Source of the DNA: Gordonibacter massiliensis (ex Traore et al. 2017)
Lineage (GTDB): Bacteria; Actinomycetota; Coriobacteriia; Coriobacteriales; Eggerthellaceae
Length of the DNA stretch: 64,000 nt
Reading direction: 5' to 3'
NCBI GenBank assembly: GCA_900170005.1
Contig: LT827128.1
Span: 1,240,001-1,304,000 of the forward strand
Shown: positions 35,646 to 44,600 of the stretch, piece by piece
Layout of the letters: the number at the start of each line of letters is the position of its first letter
Position numbering within the stretch: the stretch's first letter is position 1
Notes under the pieces: generated by a model
Seen by the model: the letters and a program-made list of their open reading frames with translations, nothing else
Database searches by the model: none
Told to the model about the DNA's origin: nothing
Program-made: the position numbers and the translations under genes

Positions 35646-38423
35646 TTATTCCGTGCGCTCGACTTCCTTCACCTGGTAGCCCTCGATGGTGTCTCCCACC
35701 TTGAGGTCCTGGAACTTCTCGATGCCGATGCCGCACTCGTAGCCTTGCTTCACGGACTTCACGTCGTCCTTGAAGCGGCGCAGGCTGGCCATGACGCCCT
35801 CGAAGATCACGGTGCCGTCGCGCACGATGCGCACCTTGTCGTCGCGGTGGATCTCGCCTTCGGTGATGTAGCAGCCGGCGATGGTGCCCACCTTCGGCAC
35901 CTTGAACGTCTCGCGCACCTCGGCGATGCCGGTGTCCTCCTCCACGATGTCGGGGGACAGCAGGCCCACGCGCGCGGCGTTGATCTCCTCGATGGCCTGG
36001 TAGATGACGCGGTACAGGCGGATGTCCACCTTCTCCTTCTCGGCCTGGGTCTTCGACTTGCCCGTGGGGCGCACGTTGAAGCCGATGATGATGGCGTCGG
36101 AGGCGGAGGCCAGCGTGACGTCGGTCTCGGTGATGCCGCCCACGGCCGAGTGCACGATGTTGATGCGCACCTCGGACTGGTCCATCTTCTCGAACGCGTC
36201 GCGCAGCGCCTCGATGGAGCCCTGCACGTCGGCCTTCACGATGAGGTTCAGGTCGGTCTGCTTGCCCTCCTCGATGCGGCTGAACAGGTCGTCCAGGCTC
36301 ACGTGGGACTTCGTCTCCTGCTCGGCCAGGCGGGCGCGCAGCGCGCGCTCCTCGGCGAGCTTGCGGGCGTCGCGCTCGTCCTCGAACACGCGGAACTCGT
36401 CGCCGGCCGTGGGCACGCTGTTCAGGCCCAGGATCTCGACCGGGTCGGCGGGCAGCGCGGCGTCGACGTGCTTGCCGCGCGGGTCCACCAGGGCGCGCAC
36501 GCGTCCGTAGGACGTGCCGGCCACCACGATGTCGCCCGGGCGCAGGGTGCCGCGCTGCACGAGCACGGTGGCCACGGGGCCGCGTCCCTTGTCGAGGTTC
36601 GCCTCGATGACGAAGCCGGAAGCCTCGGCATTGGGGTTGGCCTTGAGCTCGAGCACGTCGGCCTGCAGGATGATGGTCTCCAGCACGTCGTCGATGTGCA
36701 GGCGCTGCTTGGCCGACACCTCCACGAACATGTTCGAGCCGCCCCACTCCTCGGGGATGACGCCGTACTCGGTGAGCTCCTGGCGCACGCGGTCGGGGTT
36801 CGCGCCCGGCTTGTCGATCTTGTTCACCGCCACCACGATGGGCACGTTGGCCGCCTTCGCGTGGTTGATGGCCTCGATGGTCTGCGGCATGACGCCGTCG
36901 TCGGCGGCCACCACCAGCACGATGACGTCGGTGATGAGGGCGCCGCGGGCGCGCATGGCCGTGAACGCCTCGTGGCCCGGCGTGTCGATGAACGTGATCT
37001 GCTTGCCGTCGATCTCCACGACCGACGCGCCGATGTGCTGCGTGATGCCGCCGGCCTCGCTGGCCACGACGCCCGTGTCGCGGATGGCGTCCAGAAGCGA
37101 CGTCTTGCCGTGGTCGACGTGGCCCATGACGGTGACCACGGGCGGACGGGGCATAAGGTCCTCGTCCTTGTCGTGGTACACGACCGCGTACTCCTCCTCG
37201 GGCGACACGACGCGCACCTTGCGCCCCATGTCGTCGGCGATGAGCTCCACCAAGTCGTCGCCCATGGACTGCGTGAGCGTGAGCACCTGCCCCAGCATGA
37301 ACAGGCGCTTGATGATGTCGTTGGGCTGCACGCCCAGAAGCTCGGCGAACTTGGCCACGGTCGCGCCCTGCGGGATCTCCACCACGGAGTCGTCCAGCAC
37401 GAGCGTGGGGTCGAGGCCCTTCTCGATGGCCTCCATCTCCAAGCGCTCGCGGTTCTCGGCCTCGCGCTTCTCCTTGCGCTTCTTGCGGCGCCCCTCGCCC
37501 TCGTGGGACGTGGCGGCGGCCACGGCGGCGCGGGCCTCGGCCAGCACCTTGTCGCGCTGGAGCTTCTCGGCCTGCACGGCCATCTGGGCGTAGCGGTCCT
37601 CGCCGGAGGGCTGCTGCTGCGCCTCGAGCTCGGGCACGATCTGCTCGAACGAGCCGCGCTTGCCCTTCTTCGGGCCGCGCTCCGGCTTGCCGCCCTTGCG
37701 CGCGGCGTCCTTGGCGCCGCCGGCCGGTGCCGCGCCGCCCTGCTTCTTCTGGGCCTCGATGCGCTGCTTCTCGGCCTCGATCTGCGACAGCAGCGAGTCG
37801 AAGCCGGAAGCCTTCTTCGCGCCGATCACCGGAGCGGGCTTCGGGGCGGAAGCGGACGAGGAGCCCTTCTGCTTCTTGGCGTTGCGCTGGCGCAGGGCCT
37901 CTTCCACGGCCTGCTTCTTCGCGACCTCGGCCATGGCCTTGGCCTGGCGGGCGCGGGCGCGGGCCTCGGCGGCCTCGCGGGCCACGCGCTCCTTCTCGCT
38001 CTCGATCTGGCTTGCCAGGTTCTCGAACGGCGAGGGGGCGGGAGCCTTGGCCGGCTTGTCCGCGGCAGGGGCCTGTCCCGCTTCGGAAGCCTCGGCCTCG
38101 GCGGCCTCGCGGCGGGCGCGCTCGGCCTCGCGGGCGGCGCGCTCCTGCTCCACGGCCTCGCGGCGGGCGCGCTCCTCCTCGGCCTTCTTGGCCTCGGCCT
38201 CGGCGCGCTCTTCGGCGAGCTTGCGGGCCTCTTCGTCCTCCAGCTGGCCCGCGCGCTGCTTGATCTCGGGCTCCAGGTTCTTCCTGATCTTTGCCACGTA
38301 GGCGTCGGCGAGCATGCTCGCATGGCTCTTCGCGGGTATCTTCATCTCGTGCAGCTTGTCGAGCAATTCCTTGCTCGTCATGTCGAATTCCTTCGCCAAC
38401 TCATGTACGCGCATGCTGGCCAT
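35646..38423 (-). CDS. infB: Translation initiation factor IF-2
   Basis: IF-2 is the GTPase that positions initiator tRNA. The N-terminal IF2_N motif [20 protein letters not shown] is followed by a long charged Ala/Glu/Arg-rich linker (about residues 60-330). The G domain has [29 protein letters not shown] and [11 protein letters not shown], and the C-terminal domains are complete to residue 925. ATG 38423 follows GGGAAGAGGAGTGG. It is flanked by rnpM/ylxR and rbfA in the standard order. Confidence 0.97.
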   Translation of the reverse strand: MASMRVHELAKEFDMTSKELLDKLHEMKIPAKSHASMLADAYVAKIRKNLEPEIKQRAGQLEDEEARKLAEERAEAEAKKAEEERARREAVEQERAAREAERARREAAEAEASEAGQAPAADKPAKAPAPSPFENLASQIESEKERVAREAAEARARARQAKAMAEVAKKQAVEEALRQRNAKKQKGSSSASAPKPAPVIGAKKASGFDSLLSQIEAEKQRIEAQKKQGGAAPAGGAKDAARKGGKPERGPKKGKRGSFEQIVPELEAQQQPSGEDRYAQMAVQAEKLQRDKVLAEARAAVAAATSHEGEGRRKKRKEKREAENRERLEMEAIEKGLDPTLVLDDSVVEIPQGATVAKFAELLGVQPNDIIKRLFMLGQVLTLTQSMGDDLVELIADDMGRKVRVVSPEEEYAVVYHDKDEDLMPRPPVVTVMGHVDHGKTSLLDAIRDTGVVASEAGGITQHIGASVVEIDGKQITFIDTPGHEAFTAMRARGALITDVIVLVVAADDGVMPQTIEAINHAKAANVPIVVAVNKIDKPGANPDRVRQELTEYGVIPEEWGGSNMFVEVSAKQRLHIDDVLETIILQADVLELKANPNAEASGFVIEANLDKGRGPVATVLVQRGTLRPGDIVVAGTSYGRVRALVDPRGKHVDAALPADPVEILGLNSVPTAGDEFRVFEDERDARKLAEERALRARLAEQETKSHVSLDDLFSRIEEGKQTDLNLIVKADVQGSIEALRDAFEKMDQSEVRINIVHSAVGGITETDVTLASASDAIIIGFNVRPTGKSKTQAEKEKVDIRLYRVIYQAIEEINAARVGLLSPDIVEEDTGIAEVRETFKVPKVGTIAGCYITEGEIHRDDKVRIVRDGTVIFEGVMASLRRFKDDVKSVKQGYECGIGIEKFQDLKVGDTIEGYQVKEVERTE

Positions 38424-38440
38424 ATACCACTCCTCTTCCC

Positions 38441-38719
38441 TTACGCTTCGCGCAGCGCCGAAGACACCTCGGCTGCGATTCGTTCCAACTCATCGTGATC
38501 GAGCTTCGTCTTCAGCGCCCGTTCAAGCTTTCTGGTCCTGCATGCGGCGGCGAAGCACGCCTCGGAGCATACGTACGCCCCCCGCCCCGGCGCACGGCCG
38601 GTGTCGTCGAACGCCACGGAGCCGGACGGCGTGCGCACCACGCGGTGCAGCTCGGCCTTGCCGGCGAGCTTCCCGCATGCGATGCAGCTGCGCTGCCGTT
38701 TGTTCGTCTCCGTCGTCAT
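38441..38719 (-). CDS. ylxR: YlxR/RnpM RNA-binding protein (DUF448)
   Basis: This 92-residue basic protein has the family pattern [20 protein letters not shown] and [16 protein letters not shown]. It is placed between nusA and infB as in most bacteria. Its homologue in Firmicutes (RnpM) binds the RNase P RNA, so a role in RNA processing is likely. ATG 38719 is chosen because the longer upstream frame is arginine-rich and not family-like. Confidence 0.9.
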   Translation of the reverse strand: MTTETNKRQRSCIACGKLAGKAELHRVVRTPSGSVAFDDTGRAPGRGAYVCSEACFAAACRTRKLERALKTKLDHDELERIAAEVSSALREA

Positions 38720-38747
38720 CCGTCGTCTCGCTCGCTTCCCTTTGCCG

Positions 38748-39965
38748 CTATTCCCCGTCGAGATCGGCGTGCACGCCGCAGTACCGGCTGCCCGGACGGG
38801 CATGGTTGCGGCAGCGGGCGCCGTCCTCGCTGACGTAGGCGCACAAACCCGCCTCGTCGTCGGCTTCCACGTCCTCGTCGATGAGCATGTTGTCGCCTGC
38901 GGACAAGGGCTCGCCGGCGAACGAAGCGCTCTTGATGTCGATGTGCCAGCCCGTGAGGCGCGCGGCCAAACGCGCGTTCTGGCCCTCCTTGCCGATGGCC
39001 AGCGACAGCTGGTCGTCGGGGACGATGACGGTGGCGTAGTGGTTGTCCTCGTCGATGATGACGTTCGTCACCTTCGCAGGAGAGAGCGCGTTGGCCACGT
39101 AGGTGCCGGGGTCCTCGTGCCACTGGATGACGTCCACGCGCTCGTTGCGCAGCTCCTCCACCACCATGCGCACGCGGCTGCCCTTCGGGCCGACGCAGGC
39201 GCCCACCGGGTCGAGGTTCGCCTCGCGCGAGGACACCGCGATCTTCGAACGGGCGCCGGGCTCGCGGGCGATGGACTTGATCTCCACCATGCCGTCGTAG
39301 ATCTCCGGCACCTCGATCTCGAACAGGCGGCGGATGAGGTCCGGGTGCGTGCGCGACACCACGATGGCCGGGCGCGCCTGCTCGCCGCGCATCTTCGGCG
39401 CGTCGGAGTTCGGGTCGCGCACCTCGATGATGAGTACCTTGAGGCGCTGGTTGTGGCGGTAATGCTCGTTGGACGGGCGCTCGTTGCGCTCGTTCGGGTT
39501 GCGCTTCTGGTCGTAGTGCGGAAGCTCCGCCTCCACGCCGTCGCGGATCTTGATGATGGTGAAGTCCGGCGTGCCCTGCAGCACCGTGCCCGTGACCAGA
39601 TCGCCCACGCGGCCCGAGAACTCCTCGTAGATGGACTGGCGGCCGGCCTCGCGCACGATGGAGGCGATGACGCCCTTCGCGTTCTGCGCGGCGATGCGGC
39701 TCACGTCGGCCGGCGTGACGTCGCGCTCCTCGAACTCGCTGTACTCGCCGGTCTCCTCGTCGGGCTCGCCCACGGGCACGAGCTCGTACACGTAGATGTG
39801 ACCCGTCTGGCGGTCGATGGTCACGCGCGCGTCCCACTCGAGGTCGAGGATGCGCTCGTAGCTCTTGGCCAGCGACTGCTCCAGGCGCTCGATAAGGTAG
39901 AACTCGTCAATCTTTCGCTCGTGGGCCAGCGCCTGCAAGGCCTCGATCAGTTCTGAAGTTGCCAC
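38748..39965 (-). CDS. nusA: Transcription factor NusA with a cysteine-rich C-terminal extension
   Basis: NusA modulates pausing and termination. The N-terminal domain ([20 protein letters not shown]), S1 domain ([20 protein letters not shown]) and KH domains ([38 protein letters not shown]) are complete. After residue 365 an acidic linker leads to [20 protein letters not shown] followed by [11 protein letters not shown]. This Cys-Cys-His-Cys-His arrangement looks like a small zinc knuckle and is not part of the standard NusA fold. Length 405. It follows rimP after 15 bases. Confidence 0.95.
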   Translation of the reverse strand: MATSELIEALQALAHERKIDEFYLIERLEQSLAKSYERILDLEWDARVTIDRQTGHIYVYELVPVGEPDEETGEYSEFEERDVTPADVSRIAAQNAKGVIASIVREAGRQSIYEEFSGRVGDLVTGTVLQGTPDFTIIKIRDGVEAELPHYDQKRNPNERNERPSNEHYRHNQRLKVLIIEVRDPNSDAPKMRGEQARPAIVVSRTHPDLIRRLFEIEVPEIYDGMVEIKSIAREPGARSKIAVSSREANLDPVGACVGPKGSRVRMVVEELRNERVDVIQWHEDPGTYVANALSPAKVTNVIIDEDNHYATVIVPDDQLSLAIGKEGQNARLAARLTGWHIDIKSASFAGEPLSAGDNMLIDEDVEADDEAGLCAYVSEDGARCRNHARPGSRYCGVHADLDGE

Positions 39966-39980
39966 GTCTGAAGTCCTTTC

Positions 39981-40451
39981 CTATGAGCTGAAATCGATCG
40001 CGCCTTTGAGGTGGGCGCGTTTGATGTCGGATACGGGGATGGGCACGATCGCGCCGTCGACGTCGAGTTCCACCGCGTCGCCTTCCACGCGCGCGATGGT
40101 GCCGGTGAAGGCGCTGCGGCCATCGAGCGGCGACGTCGTCTTCACCACGGCCGTCTCGCCGGCGAAGCGCGCGAAGTGCTCGGGCGTGCGCAGCGGGCGG
40201 TCGATGCCGGGCGACGACACCTCCAGCGTGTAGGCGCCGGGGAACGGGTCGAGCTCGTCCATGATCTCGTTGATCCATACCTGGGCCGCCGAAAGCTCGT
40301 CAAAGCTCACGCCGTCGGGCGTATCTATATACACGCGAATCGTGGGGGCCTTTTTCGCGCCCACCACCTCCACGGTGACGATCTCCACGCCCTCCGCGTC
40401 GGCTCGGGAAGCCAGCGCGTCGAGCAGCTGCTGTTCCTTCTTGCTGAGCAC
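39981..40451 (-). CDS. rimP: Ribosome maturation factor RimP
   Basis: RimP assists 30S assembly. The domain shows IRVYIDTPDGVSFDELSAAQ and YTLEVSSPGIDRPLRTPEHF, the conserved RimP motif, and the C-terminal Sm-like domain (FTGTIARVEGDAVELDVDGA). Length 156. It is the first gene of the eight-gene operon rimP-nusA-ylxR-infB-rbfA-nrnA-truB-ribF. Confidence 0.94.
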   Translation of the reverse strand: MLSKKEQQLLDALASRADAEGVEIVTVEVVGAKKAPTIRVYIDTPDGVSFDELSAAQVWINEIMDELDPFPGAYTLEVSSPGIDRPLRTPEHFARFAGETAVVKTTSPLDGRSAFTGTIARVEGDAVELDVDGAIVPIPVSDIKRAHLKGAIDFSS

Positions 40452-40560
40452 GTCCGTCTCCTCTCGCCCCGGCGCGCCTTCTCCCGCGCGCCGTCGTGCC
40501 GTGTCCCGGCGGCCGCGCCCCTCCCGTTTGACGAACGGAAGCGATGCGACCCCCTACAAA

Positions 40561-40589
40561 CAAAGAAAGCGGGAACAGGCCCACTTTCT
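40561..40589 (-). terminator. Attenuator-like hairpin in the rimP leader
   Basis: On the minus strand a stem of ten pairs (40580-40589 with 40564-40573, one U-G) and a 6-nt loop is followed by TTGTTTGT. It lies between the promoter at 40652-40680 and the rimP start, so it could terminate early transcripts. NusA autoregulation of this operon is known in other bacteria; here it is inferred. Confidence 0.5.
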
Positions 40590-40651
40590 CATGTTTCGAA
40601 AGTATGGTGCGCACGTACCTCTCACCCACATCGTGCGCGTTTGCTTTGACG

Positions 40652-40680
40652 TTTATACCATAATTCGCGGCTCTTGCCTA
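40652..40680 (-). promoter_or_regulatory. Promoter candidate of the rimP-nusA-infB operon
   Basis: Minus-strand TAGGCA (40675-40680) and TATAAA (40652-40657) are 17 bases apart, and TGG before the -10 makes it extended. It is about 200 bases upstream of rimP. Confidence 0.55.
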
Positions 40681-40763
40681 GTGCGGCCATCAGGCCAATC
40701 GCAATCTCCTCATATTTAGCGGGGCGCGGGGCGACGGAAAGCGACGCTGCGCCGATGCCCCCG

Positions 40764-40787
40764 AGAAAGGCAACCTCCCAAGGGAGG
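40764..40787 (-). terminator. Terminator candidate of the cohesin-like gene
   Basis: On the minus strand CCTCCC-TT-GGGAGG (40774-40787) is followed by TTGCCTTTCT. The stem is short and the U-run interrupted. Confidence 0.4.
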
Positions 40788-40839
40788 AAAGGTCGCGCCG
40801 GAGCCGTCCGCCGTTCCGAATCTGTCGCGGGCAGATTGG

Positions 40840-41640
40840 CTAGCGTAGGGATTTGCGGCGGGCAAGGACGACGAGCGCGCCGGCGCCGACGACGGCCATG
40901 CCGCAGGCGGCCAGCGTCGTCGCGAGGTTGTCGCCCGTGGTCACCAGCGGGGAATCGGTGCCGGACGGAGCTCCCGGGCTCCGGTTCGCCGAGCCGTCGG
41001 ACCCCGAGCCGTTGCCCGAACCCGAGCCGGTGCCCAACCCGTCGCCCGTGCCGCTTTCCGTGCCGGATCCGTCGCCCTTGTCGGCGTCGTCGTCGCCGGC
41101 GGGCGGCGTGGGCGGGTTCGGGGAACCCTCCTCCGCCACAGTAACCGTGTACACATTGGGCAGGGTCATGCCCGCATCGATCTTTTCATGCGCGGCATTC
41201 ACGGTCTCGAAAGAAACCACCTCGAGACCGAGCTTCGTTCCCTCGTCCGCTTCGAAAGATATATTGCCCAGGCTCAGCGTTTTTCCGGCAAACAGGTTGT
41301 CGTCGCTCACCAAATAGATGCTGATGCTGCTCTTGCCATCAACGAGGCCATAGCGAACCTCCTGAACCTTCTCGCTCTTCAGCTCGTCGGCGAAGTCGAA
41401 TTTCGCTTCCACGGCTTGCGGATCAAGGGCTTCGATCACCACCGTCAACTTCAAGGCGCGCACATCATCGGGCGCTCGGACGGGCAGCGCCAACTCCACT
41501 GCCACCTTATTGGAATCGGGGTCTTGCTTGAACGTAACCCCGGGGTCGACGTCCGCCAAAGCGATACCCGGGATCAGCGCGAGGCAGAGGGCGAGCGCCG
41601 CGAACGCGCCCGCGGCAAGTTTCTTCATCGTGTCAGTCAT
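40840..41640 (-). CDS. Cohesin-like surface protein with a sortase-type C-terminus
   Basis: The 266-residue product starts with a signal peptide (LAAGAFAALALCLALIPGIA). A beta-rich domain of about 135 residues follows (VTFKQDPDSNKVAVELALPV, then YGLVDGKSSISIYLVSDDNL and LSLGNISFEAD). This strand pattern is reminiscent of cohesin domains, but I have no alignment. An Asp/Gly/Ser/Thr linker follows, and a C-terminal anchor: PLVTTGD, a hydrophobic helix and the basic tail ARRKSLR, a variant of the LPxTG type. It lies 29 bases after the M60 protease gene, which carries a dockerin-like segment. The pair may form a surface complex. Confidence 0.6.
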   Translation of the reverse strand: MTDTMKKLAAGAFAALALCLALIPGIALADVDPGVTFKQDPDSNKVAVELALPVRAPDDVRALKLTVVIEALDPQAVEAKFDFADELKSEKVQEVRYGLVDGKSSISIYLVSDDNLFAGKTLSLGNISFEADEGTKLGLEVVSFETVNAAHEKIDAGMTLPNVYTVTVAEEGSPNPPTPPAGDDDADKGDGSGTESGTGDGLGTGSGSGNGSGSDGSANRSPGAPSGTDSPLVTTGDNLATTLAACGMAVVGAGALVVLARRKSLR

Positions 41641-41669
41641 ATCTCCAACCGTTCCTCTCGCGGTGCGGG

Positions 41670-44600
41670 CTAGTGGTTGCTCGGAGCGGATGCGGCGCCG
41701 TTGAACTCGATGTCGGGCAGCGTGTCCGGCACGCTCGCCAGCAGCGAGTCGCTCGTCAGGCGCTGGCCCTCGTTCGTCAGCGCGTCGTCCACGCGGTAGA
41801 GCTCGGCGCGAACCTGCTTCGGCAGCCGCATCTTCTCGAGCGCCGCGGGCTCGATCCAGTACACCCAGCGGCCCTCGGACGTCTCGCCGAGCATCGCGTC
41901 GCCCGGATCGGGCGCGAGGATGATCTGGTTCGCAACCAGGTTGCCGGCGGCGTCCGCACCGCCCACCACGTTGCCGTCGGCGTCGTAGAGCACGACGACG
42001 TTGTAGGCCGGGTTGCCCTTGTACGAACCGGTGAACACGAGCGACCCCTTCGGAATGGACCGCGCCGCCTGGCCCTCCATGGCCTGCTGGTACACGAAGT
42101 CGCTCTTGAGGATGCCGATGGCCGGAACGCCGTCGGCGTCGAACAGCTCCACGTTGTCGCCGGAGGGACCGAACACGTCGATCTCGCCGACGGACAGCTC
42201 CTTGCCTGCCTGGCCCGTGCCCGTGATGCGCAGGTAGCGCGCGTCGTAGGTGCAGACCCACGGGTCTTCGCCGTTGTCGAAGTAGAGCGTGGCGGCACCG
42301 TCGTCGCCCAGCTGCAAGCTTCCCTCTTTGATAACGGTGTAGGTCTCGCCGTCCAGGCTCGTTTCTATGCGATAGGCCCCCAACGCCGCGCCTTCGCCCT
42401 TGAGCGTGTAGCGCACGACCGTCACCGGCGTCGATGTGCCCATGTCGATGGTCAGGTAGGGGTCGCCCTCGGCAGACGCGCCCGTGAACGCGGTGGCGGC
42501 GTCGCCGTCCACGGCGAGCGCGGAAGCCGGCTGAGGCTCGGGTGCGTCGGGATCGTCGTCGGTCGCGGGCGGAACCGCATCCTGCACGGAGACCATGTTC
42601 GTGTCCACCGTCCAGCCGGCCTTGTCCTGCAATCCGTCGCCGGAGAGCTTCACCGCGTCGAGCGTCGTCGGTGCCGAGCGGTTGAGGAACTTGTCCACGG
42701 CCGTCACCTCGTAGGCCACGGCGCGGTTGCCGAGCGACGAGGCGTCGTCCTCGTACGTGCCGTCGGTGGAGAAGCCCACCACCTCGCGCTGCGGCTGGCC
42801 GCCCGCGTAGGTGATGCGGGCGATCTCGTAGCCGAGCACGGAATCGCCTGCGGAAGCGTCGGCGCCCAGCGTCAGCACGACCTCGCTGCCGCTCGCCTCC
42901 GCCGAAGCCTTCACGACGTCCTTCCCGGCCACGGCGCCAACGTCTTCGTGGGCGCGCGCCCAGCCGCGAGCGTCGTCGTTCGCGTAGCAGATCGCGCGCT
43001 CCTCGGCAGGGAACTGCTTCACGTACGCGGCCGTGGTCGCGTCGGCCGCGATGCCCCAACGCTCGAAGAACTCCGTGAGGTCGCGCTCGGCCGCGGCGCT
43101 CGCCAAGCGCATGATGTTCTGGCTCTCGCCGCCGTCCAAGACGAGCGCGACGCCGTCGGGCGCGGGCGCCGTGCCCGGGCGGCGGGCGTAGCTGTCCACG
43201 CGGGCGAAGAAGTTGTTCTCGAACGCCTCCTGGTAGGTGCCGTACAGCTGGTAGGGCTCGCCCGCATCGTAGGCCAGCGCGAGCTGCCAGTACATGGCCA
43301 ACTGGGTGAACACGCTGCCCGTGCGGCCCTCGTCGCCCGAGGTCACGCGCTGGTACACGTCGTCGTACGAGAAGCGGGTCGAACCGTAGGGGCTTCCCTC
43401 GGAGCCGTACGTGTCGATGGTGCGCGCCAGCTGCGCGAAGTAGTTGTTCGTCACCTCGGCGTAGGCGTACTGGGACTGGTTGATGTTGTGCCCGATCTCG
43501 TGCGCGATGCCCCAGCCGAACAGGTTGCCGGACGCCTTCGCGCCGCTCTCGTCGAACACCGCCGGGTTGGCCTTCGCGAGGCCCGGCACCGAGCCCCACT
43601 CGATGCCGATGTGGTTGCCCGCCGCGTACATGAAGGCGCCCGCCCCCATGCGCGTGTAGCGGATGTTCAAATGCTGCGAGGGCAGCGAGTTGGCCGTGAC
43701 CACCGCGGCGGGCGTGCCGTCGGCGAACGAGCTCGCGAGGCCCTTGCGCTGGTAGAACAGCTCCATCATCTGATCCATCGCGTCGAGCGAGCTGAGCAGC
43801 TTCCGCGCCCGCGCGTCCGTGGAGCCCTCGCCCAGGCCCGCGAGGATCTGCTGGGCGGGCACCGAGTACATCATCTGGTCGAGCAGGACGTCGGTGGCGT
43901 TCAGCACGCAGTTCTGCGCGTCGTAGGCGTACTGCACGGCGGCGTTGTCGCCGCCCGCATGCACCTCGTCATGGCGCGCCTCGAGCTGCGGCACGTAGGC
44001 TTCCAGCTCTTGGACGTACGCCGTCGTGCGCGCCAGGCGCTCGGCCGGGTCGTCCACGTGGTACAGGTCGAGGGAAGGCGTCGCGGAGGCCCCGCTCACG
44101 CGCACGCCCCAGTCGTCGGCGTTCGAGTCGCCCGTGTACTCCACGTAGAGCTGGCCGCCCTTCTCGAAGTCGAGCGTGGAGAGCTGCGGGATGGTCACCT
44201 CGTTGCGGCCCGCCTTGAGCGTGGCGAGCACCTTCGTGGCCCCGCCTTCGGCGTGCTGCTGCGACAGCACGAGCCGCAGCGGCGCGCTCGAGCCGGTGGC
44301 CTTGCCCGCCGCGCCTGCGTAGACGACGATCTCGTCGCCCGCCGCGGCCACCGCGCCCAGGGGCTGCCAGGCGTTCAGACCGCCGATGCCGAGGCTGCGC
44401 GAGCTGTCGCGCTTGGCGGAGATGGCGTTGTGCACGCGCACCGTACCCTCGAGGCCCTCGGTCGCCAGCAGCTTGCGAGCGGAATCGAGCTCGGTTTGGA
44501 GCGCCGTGCGGTACGGATGGAATTCGCCGCTGACCTCGTCGGGCGTGTCGAGGCCCCGCTGGAGCGCGTCGATGCCCTCGACGGTCACGCTGCCCTTGAG

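Larger units (their letters stand above)
40452..40839. other. Intergenic region between rimP and the cohesin-like gene
   Basis: This 388-base gap contains the rimP promoter, the leader hairpin and, near 40764-40787, a probable terminator for the cohesin-like gene. Purine-rich stretches around 40735-40800 have hairpin potential but match no riboswitch I recognise. Confidence 0.5.

Noticed and set aside
40735-40800. Purine-rich hairpin region read as a c-di-GMP or other riboswitch
   Set aside because: The conserved core nucleotides of GEMM, ydaO, cobalamin and other common classes are not present, and on the plus strand there is no downstream gene to regulate.
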